64,000 nt of DNA from Xanthomonas citri pv. mangiferaeindicae. Its GTDB lineage: Bacteria > Pseudomonadota > Gammaproteobacteria > Xanthomonadales > Xanthomonadaceae. The translations under genes and the position numbers were made by a program. Below, piece after piece: positions 1-7,908 of the stretch. The first letter of the stretch is position 1. Every line of letters begins with the position of its first letter. The stretch spans positions 3,801,166-3,865,165 of the forward strand of contig CP016836.1 in the NCBI GenBank assembly GCA_002240395.1, written 5' to 3'. The notes beneath the pieces were generated by a model, which had not been told where the DNA came from, made no database searches, and saw nothing but the letters and a program-made list of their open reading frames with translations.

Positions 1-59
1 TCGTCCTGTGGCGCAGGGGGATGGGCGGACTGCGCGCCCTGGTCGCGGCGGTCAGACAT
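1..59 (-). CDS. hisI: Start of probable phosphoribosyl-AMP cyclohydrolase / phosphoribosyl-ATP pyrophosphatase (HisIE), cut by window edge
   Basis: An ATG lies at 59-57 on the minus strand and overlaps the hisF stop codon (54-52) out of frame by eight bases. The 19 codons visible before the window edge are open and begin MSDRRDQG. Position directly after hisF is where hisI or the fused hisIE sits in gammaproteobacterial his operons. HisIE would carry out the second and third steps of histidine synthesis. No conserved motif is inside the window, so the assignment rests on gene order and the coupled start. Confidence 0.45.
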   Translation of the reverse strand, partial: MSDRRDQGAQSAHPPAPQD

Positions 60-825
60 CGCGCACCGCCACGCCGGCCGCGCGCAGCTCGCGCTTGAGT
101 TCGGGAATCGCGATGCGGCCACTGTGGAACACACTGGCAGCCAGCGCGCCGTCGACGTCGGCCTGAAGAAACGCATCCACGAAGTGGGTGGTCTCCCCCG
201 CTCCGCCTGAGGCAATCAGCGGCACTTCGCACAGCGCGCGCGCCTGCCGCAGCTGCGCGATGTCGTAGCCGCGGCGCACACCGTCGTTGTCCATGCAGTT
301 GAGCACGATCTCGCCGGCGCCCAGCCGTTGCGCTTCGACGATCCAGTCCAGCGTGCGCACCGCCAGCGCACGGGTGCGGTCCGGATCGCCAGTGTGGCTG
401 CGCACCCGCCATTGCCCATCGGCCTCGCGGATGGAATCGATGCCCACGACCACGCATTGCACGCCGAACGCGTCGGCCAGTTCGGCGATCAGTGCCGGAC
501 GCTCGAGCGCCGGGGTGTTGATCGAGATCTTGTCGGCGCCAGCATGCAGCACCGCACGCGCGGTGGCGACGTCGCGGATGCCACCGGCGACGCAGAATGG
601 GATATCGATCAGCCGCGACACCCGCTCGACCCAGCCACGATCGACCGAACGTCCCTGGGGACTGGCAGAAATATCGTAGAACACCAGTTCGTCGGCGCCG
701 GCATCGCGATAGCGCAGCGCCAGTTCGGCGATGTCGCCCATGTCGACGTGATCGCGGAAGCGCACGCCTTTGACCACGCGGCCCTCGCGCACATCCAGGC
801 ATGGAATGATCCGCCGGCTCAGCAT
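52..825 (-). CDS. hisF: Imidazole glycerol phosphate synthase, cyclase subunit HisF
   Basis: The 257-residue protein is a complete HisF, the TIM-barrel subunit that converts PRFAR plus HisH-derived ammonia into imidazole glycerol phosphate and AICAR. It starts MLSRRIIPCLDVREGRVVKG, with the catalytic aspartate in CLDV near residue 11. The second phosphate-binding and catalytic half carries NCMDNDG, and the barrel closes with SGGAG. Length matches the family (about 255). The ATG at 825-823 overlaps the end of hisA by seven bases, so the two genes are translationally coupled. It is the seventh his biosynthetic gene of the leftward operon. Confidence 0.97.
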   Translation of the reverse strand: MLSRRIIPCLDVREGRVVKGVRFRDHVDMGDIAELALRYRDAGADELVFYDISASPQGRSVDRGWVERVSRLIDIPFCVAGGIRDVATARAVLHAGADKISINTPALERPALIAELADAFGVQCVVVGIDSIREADGQWRVRSHTGDPDRTRALAVRTLDWIVEAQRLGAGEIVLNCMDNDGVRRGYDIAQLRQARALCEVPLIASGGAGETTHFVDAFLQADVDGALAASVFHSGRIAIPELKRELRAAGVAVRDV

Positions 826-1556
826 GCCAGTGCGTCCTGCAGTGCGAAGCGGCCTTCGAGCAGCGCACGGCCGAGCACGATGCCGGCGCAGCCCTGCGCA
901 CGCGCCGCGACGATGTCCTCGAGCGCGCGCACGCCGCCCGACGCCTGCACCTGCAGCGCCGGCGCCAGCACGCGCAGGTGGGCGTACAACGCGCTGTTGG
1001 ACCCCGACAACATGCCGTCGCGGGCGATGTCGGTGCTGAGCAGGTGGCGCAGCCCGGCCTGCGCATAGCGCACCGCCAAAGCGTCGAGGGTGGCCTCGGC
1101 GGTCTGCGTCCAGCCGTGCACCGGCAGACGCCAGACCCCGCTGGCATCCTGCCGCGTGTCGAGCGCCACGGTGATGCGCTCGGCACCGAAGCGCTCGATC
1201 CAGCCTACCACCGCATCGGCATCGCGCACCGCGAGCGAACCGATGACCACGCGGGCGGCGCCGGCATCGAGGATCCGCGCGACGTCGTCGGCGCTGCGCA
1301 CGCCGCCGCCGGTCTGCACCTGCAGGCCGGTGGCCACACGGATGCGCGCCAGCAAGGGTGCGAGGGTGAAGCCGCCCGCACGTGCGGCGTCGAGATCGAC
1401 CAGGTGCAGCCACGTCGCGCCCGCGTCGGCGTAGGCCTGGATCTGGGCCAGTGGATCGTCGCTGTAGCGCGTCTCGCGCGCGTAGTCGCCCTGCGCCAGC
1501 CGGACCACGCGACCGTCGCGGATGTCGATGGCGGGATAGACGGTGAAACCGCTCAT
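819..1556 (-). CDS. hisA: Phosphoribosylformimino-5-aminoimidazole carboxamide ribotide isomerase HisA
   Basis: This 245-residue TIM-barrel isomerase converts ProFAR to PRFAR. It opens MSGFTVYPAIDIRDGRVVRL, where the Asp of AIDI is the usual acid/base residue. Phosphate-binding loops appear as GGGVRS and, late in the protein, SGGVRALED. Length is normal for HisA. The start overlaps the hisH stop by four bases and the stop overlaps the hisF start by seven, so it is translated as part of a tight hisH-hisA-hisF block. Confidence 0.97.
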   Translation of the reverse strand: MSGFTVYPAIDIRDGRVVRLAQGDYARETRYSDDPLAQIQAYADAGATWLHLVDLDAARAGGFTLAPLLARIRVATGLQVQTGGGVRSADDVARILDAGAARVVIGSLAVRDADAVVGWIERFGAERITVALDTRQDASGVWRLPVHGWTQTAEATLDALAVRYAQAGLRHLLSTDIARDGMLSGSNSALYAHLRVLAPALQVQASGGVRALEDIVAARAQGCAGIVLGRALLEGRFALQDALAC

Positions 1557-2167
1557 GCGCGGACTCCAGCAACGAACGATGGGGACAGGAAGTTGCGCAG
1601 CAGCTGCGCGCCGACCGCGGCCGAGCGCTCGGGATGGAACTGCGCACCGGCGACCAGGCCCCGCTGCACGGCAGCGGCGAACGGCTGGCCGTGGTCGCAG
1701 GAGAGGATGCAGTCATCGGTCACCGGCGCCGCATAGCTGTGTACGAAGAAGGCCTGCGCATCGTCGTCGATGCCGGTACGCAGCGCGCTGTCGGCCTTGG
1801 GCTGCAGCCGGTTCCAGCCCATGTGCGGCACCCGGATTCCGGGCCCGCCGTGCAGCCGGGCGACGGTGCCGGGTAGCAGGCCCAGCCCCTCGACATCGCC
1901 TTCTTGCGAGCGCTCGAACAGCAGCTGCATACCCACGCAAATACCCAGCAGCGGCCGCTCCAGCGTGCGCAGGACCTCGACCAGATCGAGCGCGCGCAGC
2001 CGCGCCATGACCTGCGCCGCGGTACCGACCCCGGGCAGGATCACGCGGTCGGCGCTGCGGATCGCCTCGGCATCGGTGACCAACGCAGCGGTCACACCCA
2101 GGCGCTCGAACGCGTAGCGCACCGAGCCGGTGTTGGCGCCGCCGGCATCGACGATCACCACACGCAT
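1553..2167 (-). CDS. hisH: Imidazole glycerol phosphate synthase, glutamine amidotransferase subunit HisH
   Basis: This 204-residue class I glutamine amidotransferase supplies ammonia to HisF. The nucleophilic cysteine is in GICVGMQLL and the catalytic His-Glu pair is in QFHPERS near the C-terminus. The oxyanion region reads LPGVGTAAQV. The ATG at 2167-2165 shares one base with the hisB stop (TGATG), which favours it over a GTG one codon upstream. The HisH/HisF pair is split by hisA, the standard proteobacterial order. Confidence 0.96.
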   Translation of the reverse strand: MRVVIVDAGGANTGSVRYAFERLGVTAALVTDAEAIRSADRVILPGVGTAAQVMARLRALDLVEVLRTLERPLLGICVGMQLLFERSQEGDVEGLGLLPGTVARLHGGPGIRVPHMGWNRLQPKADSALRTGIDDDAQAFFVHSYAAPVTDDCILSCDHGQPFAAAVQRGLVAGAQFHPERSAAVGAQLLRNFLSPSFVAGVRA

Positions 2168-3246
2168 CACAACACCCCCTTGGTGCTGGGCAGCGCGTCC
2201 CCATCACGGCGCACCGCCTGGCCCAGCGCACGGGCGAAGGCTTTGAAGCAGGCTTCGACCTTGTGGTGGTCGTTGTCGCCCTCGACCTTGAGGTGCAGGT
2301 TCAATGCCGCCGCGTCGCAGACCGAGCGGAAGAAGTGTTCGACCAGTTCAGTCGGCAGGTCGCCGACGCGCTCGCGCCGGAACGTGCCGTCGAACACCAG
2401 GTACGGCCGGCCGCCGAAGTCGAGCGCGGCACTGGCGAGGGTCTCGTCCATCGGCAGCGTGAACCCGTAGCGGGCGATGCCGCGCTTGTCGCCGAGCGCC
2501 GCGCGCAGCGCCTGGCCGAGCGCGATGCCGACATCCTCGACCGTGTGGTGCTCGTCGATCTCCAGGTCGCCCTCGGCCTGCACCGTCAGCGCGATGCCGC
2601 CGTGCTTGCCGATCTGGTCGAGCATGTGATCGAAGAACGGCAACCCGGTCGCAACGTGCGCATCACGCACGGCATCGAGGTCGAGCTCGACCCGGATACG
2701 CGTTTCGCGGGTGTTGCGCACGATACGCGCCTGGCGCGGCGCATCGCTCAGCGCGTGCGCGATGCCGGGCCAGTCCCAGTCGCCGCCGAACTGCGGCGTG
2801 CGCAGCTTGAAACCGCGGATGCCCAGGTTGTCGGCGAACTGCAGATCGGTGTCGCGGTCGCCGACCATCGCCGAGGCGTCGAGATCGATGCCGCGGTCGC
2901 GCAGGTAGTGCATCACCAGCCCCAGGCCCGGCTTGCGCGTGGGCGCATTGTCGGCCGGCCAACTGCAGTCGATCAGCACCTCGCGGAACACGATGCCCTG
3001 GCTCTCGAAGATCTGCAGCATCAGGTCGTTCGGACCGTCGAAACTGGCGCGCGGATAGGCTTCGGTGCCCAGGCCGTCCTGGTTGCTGACGATGACGAAC
3101 TCGAAGCCCGCATCGCGCAACCGCAGCAGCGCCGGAATCACGCCAGGCACGAAGCGCAGCTTTTCGTAGGCGTCGATCTGGTAGTCGGCCGGCTCCTCGA
3201 TCAGGGTGCCGTCGCGATCGACGAACAGAATCTTGGTGCCGCTCAT
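2167..3246 (-). CDS. hisB: Bifunctional histidinol-phosphatase / imidazoleglycerol-phosphate dehydratase HisB
   Basis: The 359-residue protein joins an N-terminal HAD histidinol-phosphate phosphatase (about 1-170) to a C-terminal IGP dehydratase (about 171-359). The phosphatase nucleophile motif is FVDRDGT. The dehydratase shows metal-binding HHTVED and DNDHHKVE and ends in STKGVL, as in Escherichia coli HisB. The four zinc ligands of the E. coli phosphatase loop (Cys, His, Cys, Cys) are all replaced: the loop reads DCSWPADNAPTRKP. Xanthomonas HisB, as I recall it, has the same loop. Start overlaps the hisC stop by four bases (ATGA). Confidence 0.96.
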   Translation of the reverse strand: MSGTKILFVDRDGTLIEEPADYQIDAYEKLRFVPGVIPALLRLRDAGFEFVIVSNQDGLGTEAYPRASFDGPNDLMLQIFESQGIVFREVLIDCSWPADNAPTRKPGLGLVMHYLRDRGIDLDASAMVGDRDTDLQFADNLGIRGFKLRTPQFGGDWDWPGIAHALSDAPRQARIVRNTRETRIRVELDLDAVRDAHVATGLPFFDHMLDQIGKHGGIALTVQAEGDLEIDEHHTVEDVGIALGQALRAALGDKRGIARYGFTLPMDETLASAALDFGGRPYLVFDGTFRRERVGDLPTELVEHFFRSVCDAAALNLHLKVEGDNDHHKVEACFKAFARALGQAVRRDGDALPSTKGVL

Positions 3247-4325
3247 GCTGCCACCTCCAGCGCTTGCAGCGCCTGCACCACACGCGCGTTCTGCGCCGGT
3301 GTGCCGACTGTGATGCGCAGCGCGTCGTCGAGGCCGGGCGCGGCGCGCTGGTCGCGCACGACGATGCCGGCGGCCAGCAGCGCCGCGAACGCGCGCGACG
3401 CATCGGCGAAGCGCACCAGCAGGAAGTTGCCGGCCGACGGATACACCCGGCGCACGCCCGGCGTCGCGGCCAGCGCGGCGGCCAGGGCATCGCGCTCGGC
3501 GATTGTCTGTGCCACGCGCGCGCGGGTCTGCGCGAGCGCCGCATCGGCGAGCCCGGCCAGCGCCAGCTCGGCGCAGGGCGTGGGCACCGGATACGGCGCC
3601 TGGCAGCGCCGCAGCACCGCGATCAACGCCGGGTCGCCGATCGCCACGCCGATCCGCGCCGCGGCCAGGCCATGCGCCTTCGATAATGTCCGCAGCACCA
3701 CCAGGTTGGCGTGGGCGTCGAGCCTCGTGGTCGCCGACGGCGCGTCGGCGAACTCCACGTAGGCCTCGTCGACGACGACGACCGCGCGTCCGTCGAGCGC
3801 AGTGGCCAGCGCCGCGACATCGGCCAGCGGCACCAGGCCGCCGGTCGGGTTCGACGGCGAGCACAGGAACACCAAGCGCGCCCCACGCGCGAGCGCGGTC
3901 TCGCGCACCGCGTCGACATCGAGCACGAAGCCCTCGGCGCCATCGCGCAACGGCACCTCGACGAACGGCGCGCCCTGCAACCGGGCGCTGACCGCGTACA
4001 TGCCGAACACCGGCGGCGTGGCGAGCACCGCATCGCGCCCGGGCACGCACAACGCACGCACCAGCAGGTCGATCGCCTCGTCGCTGCCGCGGCCGATCAG
4101 CAGCCGCGACGCGTCCACGCCGTACAGCGCGGCGAGTCTTGCCTGCAGCGCCGGCGGTTGCGGTGCCGGATAGCGGCGGCACTGGCCGTCGGCATCGCCG
4201 GGATTGGCCCACGGCGCCTCGTTGGCATTGAGCCAGACCTCGCCCTCGAGCGCCTGGGTCCGCGCCGAGGCGTAACCTGCGAAGGCGCGCAGGTCGTCGC
4301 GCACCAGATCGAGCACCGTGCTCAT
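3243..4325 (-). CDS. hisC: Histidinol-phosphate aminotransferase HisC
   Basis: This 360-residue PLP enzyme of fold type I transfers an amino group from glutamate to imidazole acetol phosphate. Visible motifs are NANEAPWA near residue 34, GRGSDEAID, CSPSNPTGG and VVVDEAYVEF. The PLP-binding lysine is in RTLSKAHGLA. Length is typical. Its start overlaps the hisD stop by four bases and its stop overlaps the hisB start by four, so it is strictly co-translated with both neighbours. Confidence 0.96.
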   Translation of the reverse strand: MSTVLDLVRDDLRAFAGYASARTQALEGEVWLNANEAPWANPGDADGQCRRYPAPQPPALQARLAALYGVDASRLLIGRGSDEAIDLLVRALCVPGRDAVLATPPVFGMYAVSARLQGAPFVEVPLRDGAEGFVLDVDAVRETALARGARLVFLCSPSNPTGGLVPLADVAALATALDGRAVVVVDEAYVEFADAPSATTRLDAHANLVVLRTLSKAHGLAAARIGVAIGDPALIAVLRRCQAPYPVPTPCAELALAGLADAALAQTRARVAQTIAERDALAAALAATPGVRRVYPSAGNFLLVRFADASRAFAALLAAGIVVRDQRAAPGLDDALRITVGTPAQNARVVQALQALEVAA

Positions 4326-5659
4326 GCGCCCGCCCTCGCCAGCCGCAACGCGACCGCATTGGCATGCGCGTCCAGGCCCTCGGCACGCGCCAGCGTCACC
4401 GCGTCGGGCCCGATCGCACGAATGCCCGCGGCGTCGGCCGATTGCACGCTGACCAGGGTCTGGAAGCTCGACACGCCAACGCCGCTCCAGGCGCGGGCGG
4501 CGCCGCCGGTCGGCAGCACGTGGTTGGTGCCGCTGCAGTAATCGCCCAGCGCTTCGGGCGTCCAGTCGCCGAGGAACACCGAGCCGGCGACCTCGACCCG
4601 GTCGAGCCAGTCGCGCGGCGCGCGCAGCGCCAGGATCAGGTGCTCGGGCGCATAGCGGTTGCTGATGTCGAATGCGACGTCCAGCGTCGGCACCTGCAGC
4701 AACCGCGAGCGCGCCAGCGCCCGGCGCGCGATGTCGGCGCGCGGCAGTGCTTCCAGTTGGGCCGCCAGCTCGACGCGCACGCGACGCAGCAGCGCCTCGT
4801 CGTCGCACAGCAGCAGCACCTGCGAGTCGGGTCCGTGTTCGGCCTGCGACAGCAGGTCGGCGGCAATGAACGCCGCGTCGGCGCCCGCATCGGCGATCAC
4901 CAGCACCTCCGACGGGCCGGCCGGCATGTCGATTGCAACCGTGCCCGACTGCGCCGCCTGTTGCTTGGCTTCGGTGACGAACGCATTGCCCGGCCCGAAC
5001 AGCTTGTCGCAGGCCGGCACCGAGGTCGTGCCGAAGGCCATCGCGGCGATCGCCTGCGCGCCGCCGAGCTTGAACACCCGGTGCACGCCGGTCAGCCGAG
5101 CGGCGACCAGCACCGCCGGATCGGCGCTGCCGTCGGGACGCGGCGGCGTGCACAAAACGACCTCGCGGCAGCCGGCCAGGCGCGCCGGCACGCCGAGCAT
5201 CAACGCGGTCGATGGCAGCGGCGCGGTGCCCGCCGGCACATACAGCCCCACCCGCGGAATCGGCCGCACGATCCGCGCGCACTCCACGCCATCGGCGGTC
5301 TGGACCGCATAGCCGGCGACCCTGCCCGCGGCATGGAAGCGTTCGATTCGTGCGGCGGCGTTGGCCATCGCCTCGCGCAGGCGGGGCGAGACCTCTGCCT
5401 CGGCCGCGGCGAATTCGTCGGCCCCGACCTCGAAATCGTCCAGCGCGACGCGGTCGAAGCGCTCGGTCAAAGCGCGCAGTGCGGCGTCGCCACGTGTCCG
5501 CACCTCGTCGAGCACGTCGGCGACAGCCGCCCGCGTCTGCGCCGCGACGGTCTGCGTGGGGCGACGCAGCAGTTCGGCCTGGGCCGCGGCGTCCGTGGCC
5601 GCCCAGTCGACGATCGCCGGGATCGCGCCGTCCAGCGAGAAAGCATCGGTTGCGTTCAT
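4322..5659 (-). CDS. hisD: Histidinol dehydrogenase HisD
   Basis: The 445-residue enzyme catalyses the last two steps of histidine synthesis, NAD-dependent oxidation of histidinol to histidine. Recognisable stretches are GLYVPAGTAPLPST, FGPGNAFVTEAKQ, DMPAGPSEVLVIAD, SQAEHGPDSQ (zinc and catalytic histidine region), NRYAPEHLIL and GTNHVLPTGGAAR. It is full length for the family. The ATG at 5659 lies inside a four-base overlap with the end of hisG. Confidence 0.97.
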   Translation of the reverse strand: MNATDAFSLDGAIPAIVDWAATDAAAQAELLRRPTQTVAAQTRAAVADVLDEVRTRGDAALRALTERFDRVALDDFEVGADEFAAAEAEVSPRLREAMANAAARIERFHAAGRVAGYAVQTADGVECARIVRPIPRVGLYVPAGTAPLPSTALMLGVPARLAGCREVVLCTPPRPDGSADPAVLVAARLTGVHRVFKLGGAQAIAAMAFGTTSVPACDKLFGPGNAFVTEAKQQAAQSGTVAIDMPAGPSEVLVIADAGADAAFIAADLLSQAEHGPDSQVLLLCDDEALLRRVRVELAAQLEALPRADIARRALARSRLLQVPTLDVAFDISNRYAPEHLILALRAPRDWLDRVEVAGSVFLGDWTPEALGDYCSGTNHVLPTGGAARAWSGVGVSSFQTLVSVQSADAAGIRAIGPDAVTLARAEGLDAHANAVALRLARAGA

Positions 5660-6570
5660 GCCAGCATCCGCTCCACCGGCAGCACCATCAATCCAGCCGC
5701 ACCGGCCTGCTTGAGCGCCTCGAGCCGCGGCCAGGTCAGCTCGCCATGGCACAGCACCTGCAACGCGACCGTCTCGCGGCCGTCGACCTGCAGCACCGTG
5801 GGCGGTTCGGCGTCGGGCAGCAGCTTGAGCAAGGCATCGACGCCGTCGCGGCGCGACTGGAACATCAGCAGGCGGCTGTCGCGCAGCCGCATCACGCCAT
5901 CGAGCCGGCGCAGCAGCAGGGCGGCGAGATCGCCGCGCACATCGGAGAACGGCTGCACCGGGCCGGCCAGCACCGCCTCGCTGGTCATCAGCGTGACCGC
6001 GGGCTTGAGCTGGTTGGCGGTCAGTGTCGCGCCGCTGGACACCAGGTCGCAGATCACGTCGGCCTGGCCCAGTCGCGGTGCGATCTCGACCGAGCCCGAC
6101 AGCGTGACGATGCTCGCCTGCACCCCCTGCGCGTCGAGCCATTGCTGCAGCAGGCCGGGGTAGCTGGTCGCGATGCGGCTGCCCTGCAACTGCGCCGGCC
6201 CCGACCAGTCCTGCGACTCGGGAATCGCGATGTCGAGCCGGCAGCCGCCGAAGCCGAGCGCACGGACCGCCTTGGAGACCTGCGGCAGGCCACGCAATGC
6301 GCGATCGGCCGCGACCTCGTCGAGCACATTGCGGCCGACGATGCCGTAATCGCAGACGCCGTCGGCGAGCAGCCCCGGGATGTCATCGTCGCGGACCAGC
6401 AACAGGTCGACCGGCAGCGTCTCGCCGTAGCAGAACAACTTGTCGCGGCTCTCGCGCCACGACAGACCGCACGACGCGAGCAGCCCGCGGGCAGGCTCGC
6501 TGAGCCGGCCGGATTTCTGGATCGCGATACGCAGGCGGTCGCGCGCGGCGCCGCCGGTGACAGGACTCAT
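5656..6570 (-). CDS. hisG: ATP phosphoribosyltransferase HisG, long form
   Basis: The first and committed enzyme of histidine synthesis condenses ATP with PRPP. The protein has 304 residues, beginning the catalytic part with LRIAIQKSGRLSEP. The pyrophosphate-binding region includes DLVSSGATLTANQL near residue 190. From about residue 215 the C-terminal part has the ACT-like domain of long-form HisG, which senses histidine in other species. No HisZ partner is therefore expected. It lies nine bases downstream of the regulator gene and overlaps hisD by four bases. Confidence 0.96.
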   Translation of the reverse strand: MSPVTGGAARDRLRIAIQKSGRLSEPARGLLASCGLSWRESRDKLFCYGETLPVDLLLVRDDDIPGLLADGVCDYGIVGRNVLDEVAADRALRGLPQVSKAVRALGFGGCRLDIAIPESQDWSGPAQLQGSRIATSYPGLLQQWLDAQGVQASIVTLSGSVEIAPRLGQADVICDLVSSGATLTANQLKPAVTLMTSEAVLAGPVQPFSDVRGDLAALLLRRLDGVMRLRDSRLLMFQSRRDGVDALLKLLPDAEPPTVLQVDGRETVALQVLCHGELTWPRLEALKQAGAAGLMVLPVERMLA

Positions 6571-6579
6571 GGGGGAACC

Positions 6580-6909
6580 TCAGTGGGAATCGGTGGACGC
6601 AGTTCGCGCCACACGGCGCGCGGCGATCGCATAGCCGCCGGCGCCGCGGTCGAGCGTGCGCGCGACGCGGCCGACGGTGGTCACGCTGACGCCGGTGCGC
6701 TCGTGGATCTCGCGATACGGCACGCCCTGCTGCAGCAGCGGCACGACCCGCCAACGGTCGACCAGGGCCTCGAGCTCGGCCGGCGTGCACAGGTCGTCGA
6801 GGAACCGCGCGACCTCGTCGGCGGTCTTCAACGCCGCAAATGCGCGGGCCAGCGCCTGCAGTGAGGCGCTGGCTTCGTGGTCAGGCAGGGGTTCGGGGCG
6901 TTGCTTCAC
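6580..6909 (-). CDS. TrpR/YerC-family regulator at the head of the his operon (HisR-like)
   Basis: The 109-residue protein belongs to the TrpR/YerC/YecD superfamily. Residues about 20-90 contain the helical repeat and the helix-turn-helix PYREIHERTGVSVTTVGRVARTL. The start is GTG at 6909-6907; no strong Shine-Dalgarno sequence is visible. It is the first gene of the his operon, and a near-perfect 24-bp palindrome sits 17 bases upstream. In Xanthomonadales such genes are proposed as histidine-responsive repressors; I infer the same autoregulatory role here. The effector is not shown by the sequence. Confidence 0.85.
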   Translation of the reverse strand: MKQRPEPLPDHEASASLQALARAFAALKTADEVARFLDDLCTPAELEALVDRWRVVPLLQQGVPYREIHERTGVSVTTVGRVARTLDRGAGGYAIAARRVARTASTDSH

Positions 6910-6926
6910 GGACGTCGGGACGTATC

Positions 6927-6973
6927 AATGTAATAGCGTGCTATCACATTACGCCTTTCCGACCTGAAGTCAA
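6927..6973 (-). promoter_or_regulatory. his operon promoter with overlapping palindromic operator
   Basis: On the minus strand a consensus-like -35 hexamer TTGACT lies at 6973-6968. Sixteen to seventeen bases later begins a 24-bp palindrome (6950-6927). Its plus-strand halves are AATGTAATAGCG and TGCTATCACATT, matching as an inverted repeat at 10 of 12 positions. The palindrome covers where the -10 box and transcription start should be, so a bound repressor would block RNA polymerase. The TrpR-family gene starts 17 bases beyond it and is the obvious candidate ligand. Confidence 0.75.
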
Positions 6974-7140
6974 CCGGGACAGCGAGGCCGTACAGCGACG
7001 GTGCAAGCGCTCGCCGACGTGCGTGTCGCAGTGGTCCTACCAGGCGGTCCGCGCTGTCGTCGACTGGATTGCAGCGTTCCACCGCCCTCGCCAGCCGATC
7101 CGCGAAGATCCCGCGTCGGCCTTCCAGATCCGGGGAATCC

Positions 7141-7464
7141 ATGCGCGAACGACTGCAGGCCCTGCTCGATGCCGGGCGCGATGACGCGCTGCTGCGCTTC
7201 GGGCTGGGCAACGCCTGCCTGCAGGCAGGCGACCCGGCCTCGGCCGCGACCCATCTGGCCGCCACCACCCAACACGATCCGGACTACTCGGCCGCGTGGA
7301 AACTGCTCGGCAAAGCGTTGCTGACGCTGGGACGCGACGCGGATGCCGAAGCGGCCTGGCGCGCCGGACTCGACGCCGCATCGCGCCGCGGAGACGTCCA
7401 GTCGTCCAAAGAGATGATGGTGTTCCTGCGGCGGATCGAGCGCGCACGGCATTCAAAGCCCTGA
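7141..7464 (+). CDS. Small tetratricopeptide-repeat protein
   Basis: The 107-residue soluble protein contains about two TPR units (residues about 15-85), with the typical G-x-A and A-x-W-x-x-x-G-x-A spacing in RFGLGNACLQAGD and AAWKLLGKALLTLGRD. It has no signal peptide or membrane segment. The reading frame is open further upstream, but MRERLQALLD gives a natural TPR start. It diverges from the his operon and converges on the membrane-protein gene at 7546. Its partner is unknown; TPR proteins usually mediate protein contacts. Confidence 0.8.
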   Translation: MRERLQALLDAGRDDALLRFGLGNACLQAGDPASAATHLAATTQHDPDYSAAWKLLGKALLTLGRDADAEAAWRAGLDAASRRGDVQSSKEMMVFLRRIERARHSKP

Positions 7465-7481
7465 TCGCCGACCCAAAACAA

Positions 7482-7531
7482 AACCGGGGTCAGAGTGGAT
7501 TTCTTCGCAGAAATCCACTCTGACCCCGGTT
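7482..7531. repeat. Long perfect palindrome (REP-like repeat, probable bidirectional terminator)
   Basis: A 23-bp perfect inverted repeat (7482-7504 and 7509-7531) encloses a four-base loop TCGC. The arm begins AACCGGGGTCAGAGTGGATT. It lies between two convergent stop codons (7464 and 7546). Sequences with the CCGGGGTCAGAGT core are, from memory, scattered through related genomes near Y1-type (REP-associated) transposases. No such transposase is in the window. It could also end transcription from both sides. Confidence 0.8.
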
Positions 7532-7545
7532 CTTTGAGAGGGGTG

Positions 7546-7908
7546 TCAGTCGGCGCGCGTGCGTGCCTGCATGCCCAGCCAGGCCAGTGCGACGCCCGAG
7601 AACGCGGCCAGTGAGGACATGAACACGCGGGTGGCGAGGAAGTCGGGATCGTGGATCTTCTGCAGCGCGATGCGCGCGTAGACCGGCGACTCGAGCTTGA
7701 CCACGCCCATGTAGAACAGGTGCCAGGCGTCGATCCCGACCGCGATCGCGAGCGCGCCCAGGCAACCCCAACCGATCGAATGCCCGTGCGCCCAGCGGTA
7801 GCGCGCGCCGAGCCAATGGAACAGCAGGTAGCACAGCGCGCCGACCGCCATCGCGATCAGCGCGGCCTCCAGCACCCCCAGCCAGCCGAAATGCAGCGGC
7901 AGGTTCAC
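7546..7908 (-). CDS. Small integral membrane protein, function unknown
   Basis: The 120-residue protein has three or four hydrophobic helices, for example EAALIAMAVGALCYLLFHWL (about 11-30), GALAIAVGIDAWHLFYMGVV and FSGVALAWLGM. A charged stretch RYRWAHGHS lies between the first two. The GTG start at 7908 overlaps the stop codon of the ammonia-lyase gene by four bases (GTGA), which supports that start. I do not recognise the family. Coupling to the lyase suggests a membrane partner for it, but this is inference. Confidence 0.72.
   Translation of the reverse strand: MNLPLHFGWLGVLEAALIAMAVGALCYLLFHWLGARYRWAHGHSIGWGCLGALAIAVGIDAWHLFYMGVVKLESPVYARIALQKIHDPDFLATRVFMSSLAAFSGVALAWLGMQARTRAD

Noticed and set aside
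52..1716. A 554-residue reading frame spanning hisA and hisF
   Set aside because: Only its last 257 residues are HisF. The first half is an antisense-quality low-complexity frame over hisA and the end of hisH, joined by the absence of stops in GC-rich DNA.
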